A stretch of 35,650 bases of DNA from an uncultured Alphaproteobacteria bacterium (GCA_944393195.1 CALXZG010000013.1:1-35650); one strand, 5' to 3'; positions 21,770 to 29,763 are shown, counted from the first letter of the stretch. The notes: generated from the letters alone by a model not told the origin. Program-made: numbers and translations.

Positions 21770-22918
21770 ATGCACAAAAAAATTAAACAAATGAGTGTTT
21801 TTCTTTTTACGATAATCGGATTAACATGTTTTCATTTAACGGGAAAGGCAGAAATAATGACATCTTTAACACAACGACAACAATCGATTGTTGGTATCTC
21901 GGCTTTAACGGCTGTCGGAAATTGGGATAAGTTAAATACCACATTGCATACGGCATTGGATAACGGTTTGACCGTTAACGAAATTAAGGAGATTTTATTA
22001 CAAATGTATGCTTATACGGGCTTTCCGAAAAGCCTGAATGGCATCAACACGTTAATTACGGTTCAACATGAACGTCACAAACTGGGGATTCGGGATAATG
22101 CAGGTCCGGAACCTCAACTTTTGCCGTCTGAAACAAATCGGTACGCTTATGGTAAATCGGTTGTGGAAAAATTATTTGGTCCTGAGAAGGGAAAGGCATT
22201 ATATGCTATTTCCGTTCCGGCAACGGACACTTTTTTGAAAGAACATTTGTTTGCCGATATTTTTAGCCGTGGTATTTTGTCATTTCAAGATCGTGAATTA
22301 GCCACCGTTTCGGCATTGGCGGCTTTGGAAACCGTGGAACCGATGTTGCAGGCACATATGACGGGAGCCCTGAATACCGGCCTGACGACAGAACAATTGA
22401 ACGGAATGATTGATATGATCGATGCATTATTGGGGGAGGAGCCGGCGAACAAAGCCCGTGCTATTTTGGCCGGGATAAGTGGGACACAATCGGCACCTCA
22501 AAACATGGCGCGGATTGATACCGTTTTTGCCCGAGGAGAGAAAAATCCGTATGGCCAATTTTTTACCGGACAAACTTACTTACAACGATTAAGTGAATAT
22601 GATGATATTTGGCATGCTTCTATTGCTAACGTGACTTTTGAACCGAAAGCGCGAACAAATTGGCATACGCATACGGGCGGTCAGATTTTGTTGGTTACCG
22701 GTGGGGCGGGATATTATCAAGAAAAAGGAAAACCCGCGCGTCACTTGCGTAAAGGAGACGTTGTTCGGATTCCATTTAATGTTGAACATTGGCACGGTGC
22801 CGCACCGGATAGTTGGTTTTCCCATATTTCATTGGAAACAAACGGTATCGATAATAAAGTGGATTGGTTAAATCCCGTGACAGATACGGAATATGAAACA
22901 GCAACAAAAGGAGAATAA
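21770..22918 (+). CDS. Exported protein with two AhpD/carboxymuconolactone decarboxylase-like domains and a C-terminal cupin
   Basis: The 382-residue product starts with a signal-peptide-like segment (MHKKIKQMSVFLFTIIGLTC). Two carboxymuconolactone-decarboxylase-like helical domains follow, at about residues 35-110 and 140-225 (VGISALTAVGNWDKL, DNGLTVNEIKEILLQMYAYT; later ALNTGLTTEQLNGMID). No CxxC peroxidatic pair like that of AhpD is visible. A cupin occupies about 255-350, with the metal-binding HTHTGGQ and later EHWHGA. The protein is probably periplasmic and may handle a small reactive or aromatic compound; the substrate is not known. A GGGAGG site precedes the ATG, and the MerR promoter lies directly upstream. 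The FMN reductase follows after 1 nt. Confidence 0.85.
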   Translation: MHKKIKQMSVFLFTIIGLTCFHLTGKAEIMTSLTQRQQSIVGISALTAVGNWDKLNTTLHTALDNGLTVNEIKEILLQMYAYTGFPKSLNGINTLITVQHERHKLGIRDNAGPEPQLLPSETNRYAYGKSVVEKLFGPEKGKALYAISVPATDTFLKEHLFADIFSRGILSFQDRELATVSALAALETVEPMLQAHMTGALNTGLTTEQLNGMIDMIDALLGEEPANKARAILAGISGTQSAPQNMARIDTVFARGEKNPYGQFFTGQTYLQRLSEYDDIWHASIANVTFEPKARTNWHTHTGGQILLVTGGAGYYQEKGKPARHLRKGDVVRIPFNVEHWHGAAPDSWFSHISLETNGIDNKVDWLNPVTDTEYETATKGE

Positions 22919-22919
22919 T

Positions 22920-23456
22920 ATGAAAAAAGTATTGATTATTTCGGGAAGTCCCCGTAAAGGCGGTAATTCGGATATGCTTTGTGATCAATTTATGAAAGGG
23001 GCGATTTCCGCCGGTCATACGGTTGAAAAAATTCGGTTGGCAGAGAAAAAGATCGGCTTTTGTCTGGGGTGCGGTGCTTGCAATCAAACCCATAGATGTA
23101 TTCAAAAAGATGATATGACCGAATTGCTCGATAAAATGGTGACGGCCGATGTGATTGTGTTGGCAACACCGGTTTATTTTTACACTATGAACGGGCAAAT
23201 GAAGACCTTTATTGATAGGTGTGTTCCGCGCTATACGGAAATCAGTCATAAGGATTTTTATTTTATCGTCGCGGCGGCGGATACCGATAAAGATATGATG
23301 CGTAAGACCATTGATTCTTTCCGTGGATTTACGGCTGATTGTTTGGATGATGCCCGTGAAAAAGGTATTATCTACGGTGTCGGGGTTTGGCAGAAAGGGG
23401 AAATTGCCGATTCGTCGGCTATGACCGAAGCCTATGATATGGGACGTGCCGTCTGA
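22920..23456 (+). CDS. Flavodoxin-fold NAD(P)H-dependent FMN reductase / iron-sulfur-flavoprotein-like
   Basis: The chosen ATG follows AAAGGAG and gives 178 residues starting MKKVLIISGSPRKGGNSDML, a typical NADPH-dependent FMN reductase start. The cluster FCLGCGACNQTHRCIQKDDM has the Cys spacing of the iron-sulfur flavoprotein branch, and ATPVYFYTMNGQMKTFIDR is the usual flavin-site segment. It probably reduces flavin or a quinone/electrophile in the cytosol. It directly follows the AhpD/cupin gene under the MerR-type promoter, consistent with an electrophile- or aldehyde-stress operon. A strong terminator follows. Confidence 0.88.
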   Translation: MKKVLIISGSPRKGGNSDMLCDQFMKGAISAGHTVEKIRLAEKKIGFCLGCGACNQTHRCIQKDDMTELLDKMVTADVIVLATPVYFYTMNGQMKTFIDRCVPRYTEISHKDFYFIVAAADTDKDMMRKTIDSFRGFTADCLDDAREKGIIYGVGVWQKGEIADSSAMTEAYDMGRAV

Positions 23457-23484
23457 TACCTATCTGCCTGACCATTTTTTCTTT

Positions 23485-23513
23485 AAAAAGGCGGTTTGTT
23501 CCGCCTTTTTTTT
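23485..23513 (+). terminator. Terminator of the MerR-controlled operon
   Basis: AAAAAGGCGG (23485-23494) pairs with CCGCCTTTTT (23501-23510) around a 6-nt loop and runs into eight Ts. Confidence 0.9.
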
Positions 23514-23533
23514 CTGCAAAATGATATTGTCGC

Positions 23534-23563
23534 CCTCTTGAAAAAAGAGGAATATATCCTTAT
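23534..23563 (+). promoter_or_regulatory. Possible heat-shock-type promoter of clpB with overlapping dyad
   Basis: CTTGAA (23537-23542), 15 bp, CCTTAT (23558-23563) resembles a sigma-32/RpoH promoter. It overlaps a 6-bp dyad, CCTCTT/AAGAGG (23534-23550). The match is partial; a sigma-70-like reading is also possible. Confidence 0.35.
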
Positions 23564-23586
23564 GTTTTATCATAAAGAGGTGTAAC

Positions 23587-26094
23587 ATGAACATAGAACA
23601 ATTAACAGATAGATCCAAAGGATTTTTACAATCCGCTCAAAATTTAGCCGCTCGGCTGTCCAATCCGTATATTGCGCCGGTTCATTTGCTGCGCGTTATG
23701 TTGGATGATAAACAGGGATTGGCCGCTCAATTATTAACACAAAGCGGGGCGAACTCCGATGATATCAGTCGTCAAGTGGATGAAGAATTGGCCAAATTAC
23801 CACGGGTTTCCGGCTCATCCGTCCAAGTGTCGGCTTCGCAAGAGTTGTTGCAGGTTTTGGACCGCGCCGAACAAATAGCCCGTAAAGCCAAAGACGCTTA
23901 TGTAACGGTTGAACGATTGCTGCAAGCTTTATTAGCAACCCATTCATACGGTGTTGATGCGCATAAGTTGAATGAGGTTATCAATGCCATGCGTCAAGGG
24001 CGTACGGCGGAATCCCCGACGGCAGAGGATAATTTTGATGCCCTAAAACGGTATGCCATTGATTTTACGGATCGTGCGCGTCAAGGGAAATTGGATCCCG
24101 TTATCGGTCGTGACGAAGAAATTCGTCATACCATTCAGGTATTATCCCGTCGGACCAAAAATAACCCGATTTTAATCGGCGAACCGGGGGTTGGTAAAAC
24201 CGCGATTGTGGAGGGATTGGCCTTACGCATCATTAACGGTGACGTGCCGGAAAGTTTGGCCAATAAACGGTTAATGGCGTTGGATATGGGGGCTTTAATT
24301 GCGGGTGCTAAATATCGTGGTGAGTTTGAAGAACGATTGAAAGCGGTTTTACAGGAAGTCGCCGCTTCCAACGGTGGCGTGATTTTGTTTATTGATGAAA
24401 TGCATACCGTTGTCGGGGCCGGCGCAGGGGAGGGGTCAATGGATGCTTCCAACCTGTTGAAACCGGCGTTGGCGCGTGGAGAGTTGCATTGCGTTGGTGC
24501 GACCACCTTGAAAGAATACCAAAAATATATTGAAAAAGATGCTGCTTTTGCCCGTCGTTTTCAACCGGTGTATGTCGGTGAACCGGGGGTAGAGGAAACG
24601 ATTTCCATTCTACGCGGTATTAAAGAAAAGTATGAAATTCACCACGGTGTTCGGATTGCCGATGCTGCTTTGGTTGCGGCGGCCGTTATGTCCAACCGGT
24701 ATATTGCCGACCGTTTTTTGCCGGACAAAGCCATTGATTTGGTGGATGAAGCGGCCAGCAAGTTGAAAATGGCATTGGATTCCAAACCGGAAGCATTGGA
24801 TGAACTGGATCGTAAATTACTGCAACTTAAAATCGAACGTGAGGCTTTGCGAAAAGAAAAAGATAAGGCTTCACAGGAACGCTTGTCCGTAATTGAAGAC
24901 AGTATCGCCAAAATGGAAAAAGAATCCGCCGATCAGGCGGCCGCATGGCAAACGACGAAAAACAGTGTGCGGGATGCCAATGCGTTGCGTGAAAAAATCG
25001 ATAAAGCCAAAATCGATATTGATAAAGCCTTTCGGGAAGGTAATTACGATTTGGCCGGTCGGTTGCAGTATAAAGATATTCCCGAAATGCAGGCGCGTTT
25101 GGCCGAGTTGGATAAGTTAAATCAACAACATAGTGCACCGGAAACCGTTACGCCGGATTTAATCGCCGGTGTTGTGTCGAAATGGACGGGGATTCCGGTG
25201 GATAAATTAATGAGTTCGGAACGGGAAAAACTCCTGAATATCGAAAAAGATTTGGCGCGTCGGGTTGTCGGTCAGGATGCGGCCATCACGGCTGTCGCTA
25301 ATGCCGTTCGTCGGTCGCGTGCCGGGTTGAAAGATCCCAACCGTCCTATCGGATCGTTCCTGTTTTTAGGGCCGACGGGTGTCGGTAAAACAGAACTGGC
25401 CAAAGCTTTGGCGACATTCCTGTTTGATGAAGAATCGGCATACATCCGCATTGATATGTCGGAGTATATGGAAAAGCATGCTGTTGCCCGTCTGATTGGC
25501 GCGCCTCCGGGGTATGTCGGATATGATGAAGGCGGCGTTTTGACCGAAGCCGTTCGCCGTCGTCCGTATCAGGTTATTTTGTTTGACGAAGTGGAAAAAG
25601 CACATCCGGATGTTTTTAACCTGTTGTTGCAAATTTTGGATGAAGGCCGCCTGACTGACAGTAAAGGGCGTACGGTTGATTTTAAAAATACCTTTATTAT
25701 TTTGACATCCAACTTAATCGTGAATGAAAAAGAAAAGGATATGATGGCTAAATTAAAGACATTCTTTAAGCCGGAGTTCCTTAACCGATTGGATGAAATT
25801 ATCCGCTTTCAACCGTTGCAAAAGGAACATATTCGGCAAATTGTCGATATTCAAATGGAACGGTTGCAACATCGGTTGGATGAACATCATATTACCCTGC
25901 ATTTGGATGATAAAGCCAAAGATTGGTTGGGGGCTAACGGATATGATGCGGAATTCGGGGCACGTCCGTTAAAACGTCTGATTCAACAAGAGGTGGAAAA
26001 TCCGTTGGCAATTAAATTGTTGGCCGGGGAAATTCCGGATAACGCGACGGTTCGGGTGACGGCGCATAATAACCGCTTAGTGATATCCGTTTAA
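23587..26094 (+). CDS. clpB: ATP-dependent disaggregase ClpB
   Basis: The 835-residue product has an N-terminal Clp repeat domain, a first AAA+ ring with Walker A GEPGVGKT at 198-205 and [12 protein letters not shown], a coiled middle domain (about 395-525), and a second AAA+ ring with GPTGVGKT at 595-602 and [12 protein letters not shown]. It rescues aggregated proteins together with DnaK. The middle domain marks it as ClpB rather than ClpA or ClpC. It is about 20 residues shorter than E. coli ClpB, mainly in the loop after ILTSNL, where the usual Gly is replaced by Ile. It has its own upstream region with a heat-shock-like element. Confidence 0.96.
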   Translation: MNIEQLTDRSKGFLQSAQNLAARLSNPYIAPVHLLRVMLDDKQGLAAQLLTQSGANSDDISRQVDEELAKLPRVSGSSVQVSASQELLQVLDRAEQIARKAKDAYVTVERLLQALLATHSYGVDAHKLNEVINAMRQGRTAESPTAEDNFDALKRYAIDFTDRARQGKLDPVIGRDEEIRHTIQVLSRRTKNNPILIGEPGVGKTAIVEGLALRIINGDVPESLANKRLMALDMGALIAGAKYRGEFEERLKAVLQEVAASNGGVILFIDEMHTVVGAGAGEGSMDASNLLKPALARGELHCVGATTLKEYQKYIEKDAAFARRFQPVYVGEPGVEETISILRGIKEKYEIHHGVRIADAALVAAAVMSNRYIADRFLPDKAIDLVDEAASKLKMALDSKPEALDELDRKLLQLKIEREALRKEKDKASQERLSVIEDSIAKMEKESADQAAAWQTTKNSVRDANALREKIDKAKIDIDKAFREGNYDLAGRLQYKDIPEMQARLAELDKLNQQHSAPETVTPDLIAGVVSKWTGIPVDKLMSSEREKLLNIEKDLARRVVGQDAAITAVANAVRRSRAGLKDPNRPIGSFLFLGPTGVGKTELAKALATFLFDEESAYIRIDMSEYMEKHAVARLIGAPPGYVGYDEGGVLTEAVRRRPYQVILFDEVEKAHPDVFNLLLQILDEGRLTDSKGRTVDFKNTFIILTSNLIVNEKEKDMMAKLKTFFKPEFLNRLDEIIRFQPLQKEHIRQIVDIQMERLQHRLDEHHITLHLDDKAKDWLGANGYDAEFGARPLKRLIQQEVENPLAIKLLAGEIPDNATVRVTAHNNRLVISV

Positions 26095-26138
26095 TGTCGG
26101 GATAATAGCGATAAAACGCCGCCCTTTTGCTATTTTCC

Positions 26139-26167
26139 TTGTCAATCATACGGTTGTATGATATACT
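26139..26167 (+). promoter_or_regulatory. Sigma-70-type promoter for the NUDIX gene
   Basis: TTGTCA (26139-26144), a 17-bp spacer and TATACT (26162-26167). It sets the start of the following gene at 26187 rather than further upstream. Confidence 0.75.
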
Positions 26168-26186
26168 CGTCGACCGGAGGTTGATT

Positions 26187-26597
26187 ATGGAACACAGTAC
26201 ACGAAAAGTCGCGGCCGTTTTTATCTTTAAACAAGGGGATACCTACCTGTTTCAAAAACGAACCCATACCGGTTCGTGTGACGGGTATTATATGCTCCCC
26301 GGTGGCCATATTGAGGCAGGCGAAACCGTTCGTGAAGGTGGTGTACGGGAATTGTATGAAGAATTGGGCGTGACCGTTGATCCGCAAGATTTGGAATTTA
26401 AACTTATTATCATAAATCAAGCCCGAGTTTACTTTTTCTTTTTGGTAAAAAAATATACCGGCACCATTACAAACCGTGAGCCGGAAAAACATGGTGACCT
26501 TTCTTTTCTGCCTGTGACGGCACCGGATATTTATCCCACCATTCCCAAGGAATTAGCCGCTATCGAGGCGGGCGTCACCTTTTGGGAATATCAATAA
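26187..26597 (+). CDS. NUDIX hydrolase
   Basis: The chosen ATG follows CCGGAGG and lies just after the promoter, giving 136 residues (MEHSTRKVAAVFIF). The NUDIX box is complete: GHIEAGE, seven residues, then RELYEELGV. NUDIX enzymes hydrolyse nucleoside diphosphates linked to another moiety, such as oxidised dNTPs or ADP-sugars, using Mg bound by the REUxEE helix. The substrate cannot be inferred. It is monocistronic between clpB and the lysozyme gene and unrelated in position to the second NUDIX gene at 34261. Confidence 0.88.
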   Translation: MEHSTRKVAAVFIFKQGDTYLFQKRTHTGSCDGYYMLPGGHIEAGETVREGGVRELYEELGVTVDPQDLEFKLIIINQARVYFFFLVKKYTGTITNREPEKHGDLSFLPVTAPDIYPTIPKELAAIEAGVTFWEYQ

Positions 26598-26633
26598 TGA
26601 CAAGCTTGTTTTGATAAAACAGGAAAATATTCC

Positions 26634-26662
26634 TTGACAAACTTGTGCAATTGTGATATACT
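26634..26662 (+). promoter_or_regulatory. Consensus promoter of the lysozyme gene
   Basis: TTGACA (26634-26639), a 17-bp spacer and TATACT (26657-26662). This is the closest match to the sigma-70 consensus in the window, yet two terminator-like hairpins follow before the gene. Confidence 0.85.
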
Positions 26663-26673
26663 GTTCGTTAATT

Positions 26674-26735
26674 AGTCAGGATACCTGTATCCTGACTTTT
26701 TATATCCGCCGGGTATGCTGCCCGGCGTTTTTTTT
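26674..26735 (+). promoter_or_regulatory. Double-terminator leader of the lysozyme gene
   Basis: Hairpin 1 is AGTCAGGATA/TATCCTGACT (26674-26683 with 26688-26697, loop CCTG) followed by five Ts. Hairpin 2 is CGCCGGG/CCCGGCG (26707-26713 with 26721-26727) followed by eight Ts. Hairpin 1 starts 11 nt after the -10 box. Both have the form of intrinsic terminators and lie between promoter and Shine-Dalgarno, so read-through or antitermination would be needed for expression. The alternative reading is a ~65-nt small RNA. The leader at 29690-29752 has the same layout. Confidence 0.75.
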
Positions 26736-26760
26736 ATTCTTTTTTTTTAGGAGGTACATT

Positions 26761-27786
26761 ATGTCCAATTCACTATTTACAATTTTTCAGGTTTTAAAAA
26801 GGATATCACAAAATGGCTCCCCTCTTGATGCAATGATAACCGGAAATCAATCGGGTAATAGCCAAGGATCGTCTTCGAATACACGTAACAACAGATCGGA
26901 TAAATCAACCACGACAAAGGGAAAACATGATGTCAGCGGTGATTGTCAATACCGATTCCATGTTCGAAGCCATTTACGTGAAGGCCGTCGTGTTTCGTCA
27001 TACGAACGTCGATGCGGTCAGGACCATTCTCCGGAAGAGGCCGAACGCTTAAATCGAGAGGGGGCGCCTAACAAACAATCGGATACCAAAGAGCAATCAA
27101 AGCGTAAAGCCGAATCGGACAATGTCTTTCCCAAAAAGAATGATAATACGTCTTTCGAAGATGACAATATCTCTGGGGATGTCATGGCTCGTCGTTCAAT
27201 CGATTTTATTGCCCCCTATGAAGGGTTTATTCCCCATGCCTATTTTGATTCCAACGGAAATTTAACAACGGGATACGGTACATTGATTCCGAATAAAGAA
27301 GCCTATACGGGGATGAATTGGCAAAAACAGGGACACTATTTAACCAATACGCAAAAGGAGGTTAATTACGATAAAATAATGGACTTAAAGGATGAATATG
27401 GCTCTAACCGTATTGCAGATAGTCAAACAAAAATGAAAGAATTCGGTTTTATTCCTGAAACTGACTTGCGCATCATGGCAGAAGATCATATTCAAAACAA
27501 AACGATTCCAAGTCTTCAAAAAACATTGGCTCGGGATGGTGTTCAATTTAATCAACTGCCACCCTCCGTCCAAATGGCGCTGATAGATATAGAATATAAT
27601 ACGGGTAATTTTAAAAGTTTTTCCAAAATGCGAGAGGCAATTCAAAAAATGGATTTTGAAACCATGATAAAGGAAAGTCATCGTCGTTTTCCTGTTTCCG
27701 AAAAAAGAAATAACGCAGTTCGTCGGTTAATTTTGCAAGGTCAACAGGAAATGGCACACAAGTCCAAATATGGCACATGGGAATAA
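26761..27786 (+). CDS. GH24 (T4-type) lysozyme with an unnamed N-terminal Cys/His domain
   Basis: The chosen ATG (MSNSLFTIFQ) follows AGGAGG and gives 341 residues. Residues 54 to ~100 form a compact domain, GKHDVSGDCQ ... SSYERRCGQDHSPEEAE, also found in the transpeptidase-like protein at 29676. A low-complexity linker leads to a GH24 muramidase domain from about residue 148. Glu154, Asp163 and Thr169 have the exact E-x8-D-x5-T spacing of T4 lysozyme (YEGFIPHAYFD, NLTTGYGT). The enzyme should cut the MurNAc-GlcNAc bond. No signal peptide is seen, so it needs a special export route or lysis. It could be a phage-derived endolysin or an antibacterial effector. It ends 2 bp from the convergent lipoprotein gene. 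Confidence 0.85.
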   Translation: MSNSLFTIFQVLKRISQNGSPLDAMITGNQSGNSQGSSSNTRNNRSDKSTTTKGKHDVSGDCQYRFHVRSHLREGRRVSSYERRCGQDHSPEEAERLNREGAPNKQSDTKEQSKRKAESDNVFPKKNDNTSFEDDNISGDVMARRSIDFIAPYEGFIPHAYFDSNGNLTTGYGTLIPNKEAYTGMNWQKQGHYLTNTQKEVNYDKIMDLKDEYGSNRIADSQTKMKEFGFIPETDLRIMAEDHIQNKTIPSLQKTLARDGVQFNQLPPSVQMALIDIEYNTGNFKSFSKMREAIQKMDFETMIKESHRRFPVSEKRNNAVRRLILQGQQEMAHKSKYGTWE

Positions 27787-27788
27787 AT

Positions 27789-28253
27789 TCATATCTTATA
27801 GGAATCAAGAATATGTTGCGGTGCTATTTGCCCGCAACTCTCCTCTTCCGGGACTCGGATACTACTCTGAAATATAATTGAAGGTCTTCCTTCCTTCCAT
27901 TCGTCCTCGTCGAAAATCTCTTCACGAATGCGACAATAGTCTTTTAAAAGTTTCCCTTTTCCCGTACTGGTAAAACGATAATAGCGGGTTCTTTCTGGAG
28001 TCGTGCGATAGGGGGGGACTCGACACTCCATAACAATCTGATACCCGATATCGCTTAATACTTTACACTTGGCCGGTAAAACTTCATCGTCATGAAAATG
28101 AACCATGGCAACCGGGGTGATCACTTTGTCATAATATACTCTGTGTCCATACATCGGCTCATAAAAAATAGGGTTTTTAAAATAGAGTGTCGGTTGTTGA
28201 CAACCGAATAAAACGAATAAGCCACCCATCCATCCCAAAATTTTCAATCGCAT
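27789..28253 (-). CDS. Small lipoprotein; candidate partner or inhibitor of the lysozyme
   Basis: The chosen ATG (MRLKILGWMGGLFVLFGCQQ) lies just after a promoter and AAAGGA and gives 154 residues; longer in-frame extensions run across that promoter. The signal sequence ends in a lipobox (VLFGC), so Cys18 should be lipidated and the protein anchored in the periplasm. The remainder has several Cys and many aromatic and charged residues, but no family I recognise. It is tail-to-tail with the GH24 lysozyme gene. Lipoproteins of the MliC/PliC type inhibit lysozymes, so an immunity role is possible; this rests on position and location only. Confidence 0.75.
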   Translation of the reverse strand: MRLKILGWMGGLFVLFGCQQPTLYFKNPIFYEPMYGHRVYYDKVITPVAMVHFHDDEVLPAKCKVLSDIGYQIVMECRVPPYRTTPERTRYYRFTSTGKGKLLKDYCRIREEIFDEDEWKEGRPSIIFQSSIRVPEEESCGQIAPQHILDSYKI

Positions 28254-28273
28254 AATAACCATCCTTTGAATAC

Positions 28274-28302
28274 ATTTTAACCTGTTTCCCGAAACGATGC
28301 AA
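28274..28302 (-). promoter_or_regulatory. Promoter of the lipoprotein gene
   Basis: On the minus strand: TTGCAT (28302-28297), a 17-bp spacer and TAAAAT (28279-28274), ending ~20 bp before the ATG at 28253. Confidence 0.65.
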
Positions 28303-28338
28303 GTCTTTTTTTGACCAAAGGTTATTTTGTTTTTATAC

Positions 28339-28362
28339 AAAAAAAGCCCGCAAAAAGCGGAC
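28339..28362 (-). terminator. Terminator downstream of the small membrane protein gene
   Basis: On the minus strand GTCCGC and GCGGGC form a 6-bp stem (one G-U) around a T-loop (28346-28362), followed by seven Ts (28339-28345). The 15 bases AAAAAAAGCCCGCAA on the plus strand also occur at 29690-29704, in hairpin 2 of the transpeptidase leader. Confidence 0.75.
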
Positions 28363-28485
28363 TGTTAAAATTTTGGTGGTGTTACTTGATTTTTGAACGA
28401 AAAGCAGGCGTTTGTCCTTTGTTTTGGGGCATTTTGCGAATGAATAGTATGCAAAATAAATCCCCTACTTGAGTAATGCCGTCCG

Positions 28486-28860
28486 TCAATAAAAAAGACA
28501 TTCCTGTTGTGAAATCCCTAAATAAATAGATATTTCACGTGTTCCTATATAAAAAACATATCCCCAAATAAGTAAAAATAAGACGTTTAGTAATGTTATT
28601 TTTATCTTTTTGAGAACAGAAAAGTGAAAATACTTTCTTTCATTATAAAGAATAACTATTCCCATTAAAATAGATAGAAAAATACATAAAAGAAATACTA
28701 TATAATTTACATCGGCAGGTTTTAAACTTTTTCCCCAAAAGACACAGTGATGTTTAAGGGTGGGGATCAAATAATATAATTGTAAAGAGTAAAAAAATCC
28801 CCACCCTATAATAAAGATGATGTTTAATATCCAATGTGTTATTTTTATCATAAGGTACAC
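28486..28860 (-). CDS. Small membrane protein with about three transmembrane helices; candidate immunity protein
   Basis: The 124-residue product is strongly hydrophobic, with helices around WILNIIFIIGWGFFYSLQLY, VNYIVFLLCIFLSILMGIVI and ITLLNVLFLLIWGYVFYIG. The start may be GTG at 28860 (weak AAGTGA upstream) or ATG at 28851. It begins 24 bp downstream of the read-through end of the transpeptidase-like frame, on the same strand, as is typical of toxin-immunity or enzyme-holin pairs. It is visibly more AT-rich than the left half of the window. No family recognised; an inner-membrane immunity protein or a holin-like protein are the main options. Confidence 0.65.
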   Translation of the reverse strand: MYLMIKITHWILNIIFIIGWGFFYSLQLYYLIPTLKHHCVFWGKSLKPADVNYIVFLLCIFLSILMGIVILYNERKYFHFSVLKKIKITLLNVLFLLIWGYVFYIGTREISIYLGISQQECLFY

Positions 28861-28884
28861 TATATCACTTTTTAGGTAGAAAAT

Positions 28885-29091
28885 CTAGTATTTTACATGT
28901 ACAATAACATCAAATCCATTTTTTTCAAACCATTGCGTAAAATTTTGAATATCTTTTGTCAAATCAATGCAACCTGATGAACCAGGTGTTTTTCCTCCAT
29001 GAATAGAAAAATTATCTCGGTTATAAGTATTTGTTTCTAATGATGGTGTTAACCAAATACGGTTTTCTCCCCAAGCATATGTACCGCCGGG
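28885..29091 (-). other. In-frame catalytic half of the L,D-transpeptidase-like protein, after an amber codon
   Basis: Directly after the TAG at 29094-29092 the same frame stays open for 68 codons to a TAG at 28885. It encodes PGGTYAWGENRIWLTP, then FSIHGG with the presumed catalytic His (residue 226 counted through the amber codon), PGSSGCIDL with the presumed catalytic Cys (residue 236), and a normal-looking end, VIVHVKY. These are the active-site elements of the DUF2778/YkuD-like fold. Without read-through they are not made. It has no good start of its own. Confidence 0.78.
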
Positions 29092-29676
29092 CTATTCCCC
29101 TTTTCCAACATATGCACTTGTTTTCTGAAGAAGGCTTAATTCTTCCCACTTTTGGTGTTCATCCTTTCTAGCTACATAATTTCCTTCCGGAATTGGGCCA
29201 TAATTTTTTAAGTCTTGATAATTAGGATGTTGAAATCCAGTTTTTCCTGATACAGCATTCCAGCTTTTTTCCAAATTCCCATTTTCATATAACGTGAGCT
29301 TTTTCCCATCAAATAATAAGTATTGATTTTCTTTTGTTGTAATGAGTTGATCCCATGATGATCGGTTTACATTTTCTTGGATACTCTCTTCTTGATTTTT
29401 TTCGGCCGCCTCTTTGGCGGTATGTTTTTGACCACAAAGGCGGTCATAGGCAGACACAGGATGCCCTTGGCGTGTATGAGCGGGCACATAAACAACTTGC
29501 TGACAATGACCAGAGGCATCATGTTTTCCTGTGCGTGTCACTTCCTCTGTGGGTTGAGATGGTTTTTGTGATTCATGTGATTGAATGTAAGTTTGTAATA
29601 AATTTGTTTGGGATGATGTTGTAGTTTCTGGTGTTCCAGATGATTGAGACTCTGTTGATGATGATTGATTTTTCAT
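29092..29676 (-). CDS. L,D-transpeptidase-like (DUF2778/Tlde1-like) protein with the shared Cys/His domain, cut by an amber stop
   Basis: The 194-residue product as written starts MKNQSSSTES after AGGAG. A Ser/Thr/Gln-rich N-terminus leads to the shared domain at residues 50 to ~95 (GKHDASGHCQ ... VSAYDRLCGQKHTAKEAAE). The start of a transpeptidase fold follows: KLTLYENGNLEKSWNAVSGK, then YGPIPEGNYVARK. The frame stops at TAG (codon 195) just before the catalytic half, which continues in frame downstream. DUF2778 proteins include Tlde1, a T6SS effector acting on peptidoglycan stem peptides. No signal peptide is seen. As written the protein lacks catalytic residues; it is a nonsense allele or depends on stop-codon read-through. 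Confidence 0.78.
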   Translation of the reverse strand: MKNQSSSTESQSSGTPETTTSSQTNLLQTYIQSHESQKPSQPTEEVTRTGKHDASGHCQQVVYVPAHTRQGHPVSAYDRLCGQKHTAKEAAEKNQEESIQENVNRSSWDQLITTKENQYLLFDGKKLTLYENGNLEKSWNAVSGKTGFQHPNYQDLKNYGPIPEGNYVARKDEHQKWEELSLLQKTSAYVGKGE

Positions 29677-29689
29677 TATTGACTCCTAT

Positions 29690-29752
29690 AAAAAAAGCCC
29701 GCAAGGTTCATTCCTTACGGGCACAAAAAAACAGGGCATAATCCACCCTGTT
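29690..29752 (-). promoter_or_regulatory. Double-terminator leader of the transpeptidase-like gene
   Basis: On the minus strand hairpin 1 is AACAGGG/CCCTGTT (29752-29746 with 29736-29730) followed by a seven-T run (29731-29725) that overlaps the end of the stem. Hairpin 2 is a 10-bp stem with one mismatch, GCCCGTAAGG/CCTTGCGGGC (29722-29713 with 29706-29697), followed by seven Ts. AGGAG and the ATG come next. Hairpin 1 starts 11 nt after the -10 box, exactly as in the lysozyme leader, although the stem sequences differ. Confidence 0.75.
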
Positions 29753-29763
29753 AACTAGAACGA

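Noticed and set aside
26653-26760. N-terminal extension of the lysozyme gene
   Set aside because: It would translate the promoter -10 box and both leader hairpins; AGGAGG before 26761 fixes the start.
28385-28435. 16-codon frame on the minus strand starting MPQNKGQTPAF
   Set aside because: Too short, with no clear ribosome-binding site; kept only as a note inside a possible remnant.
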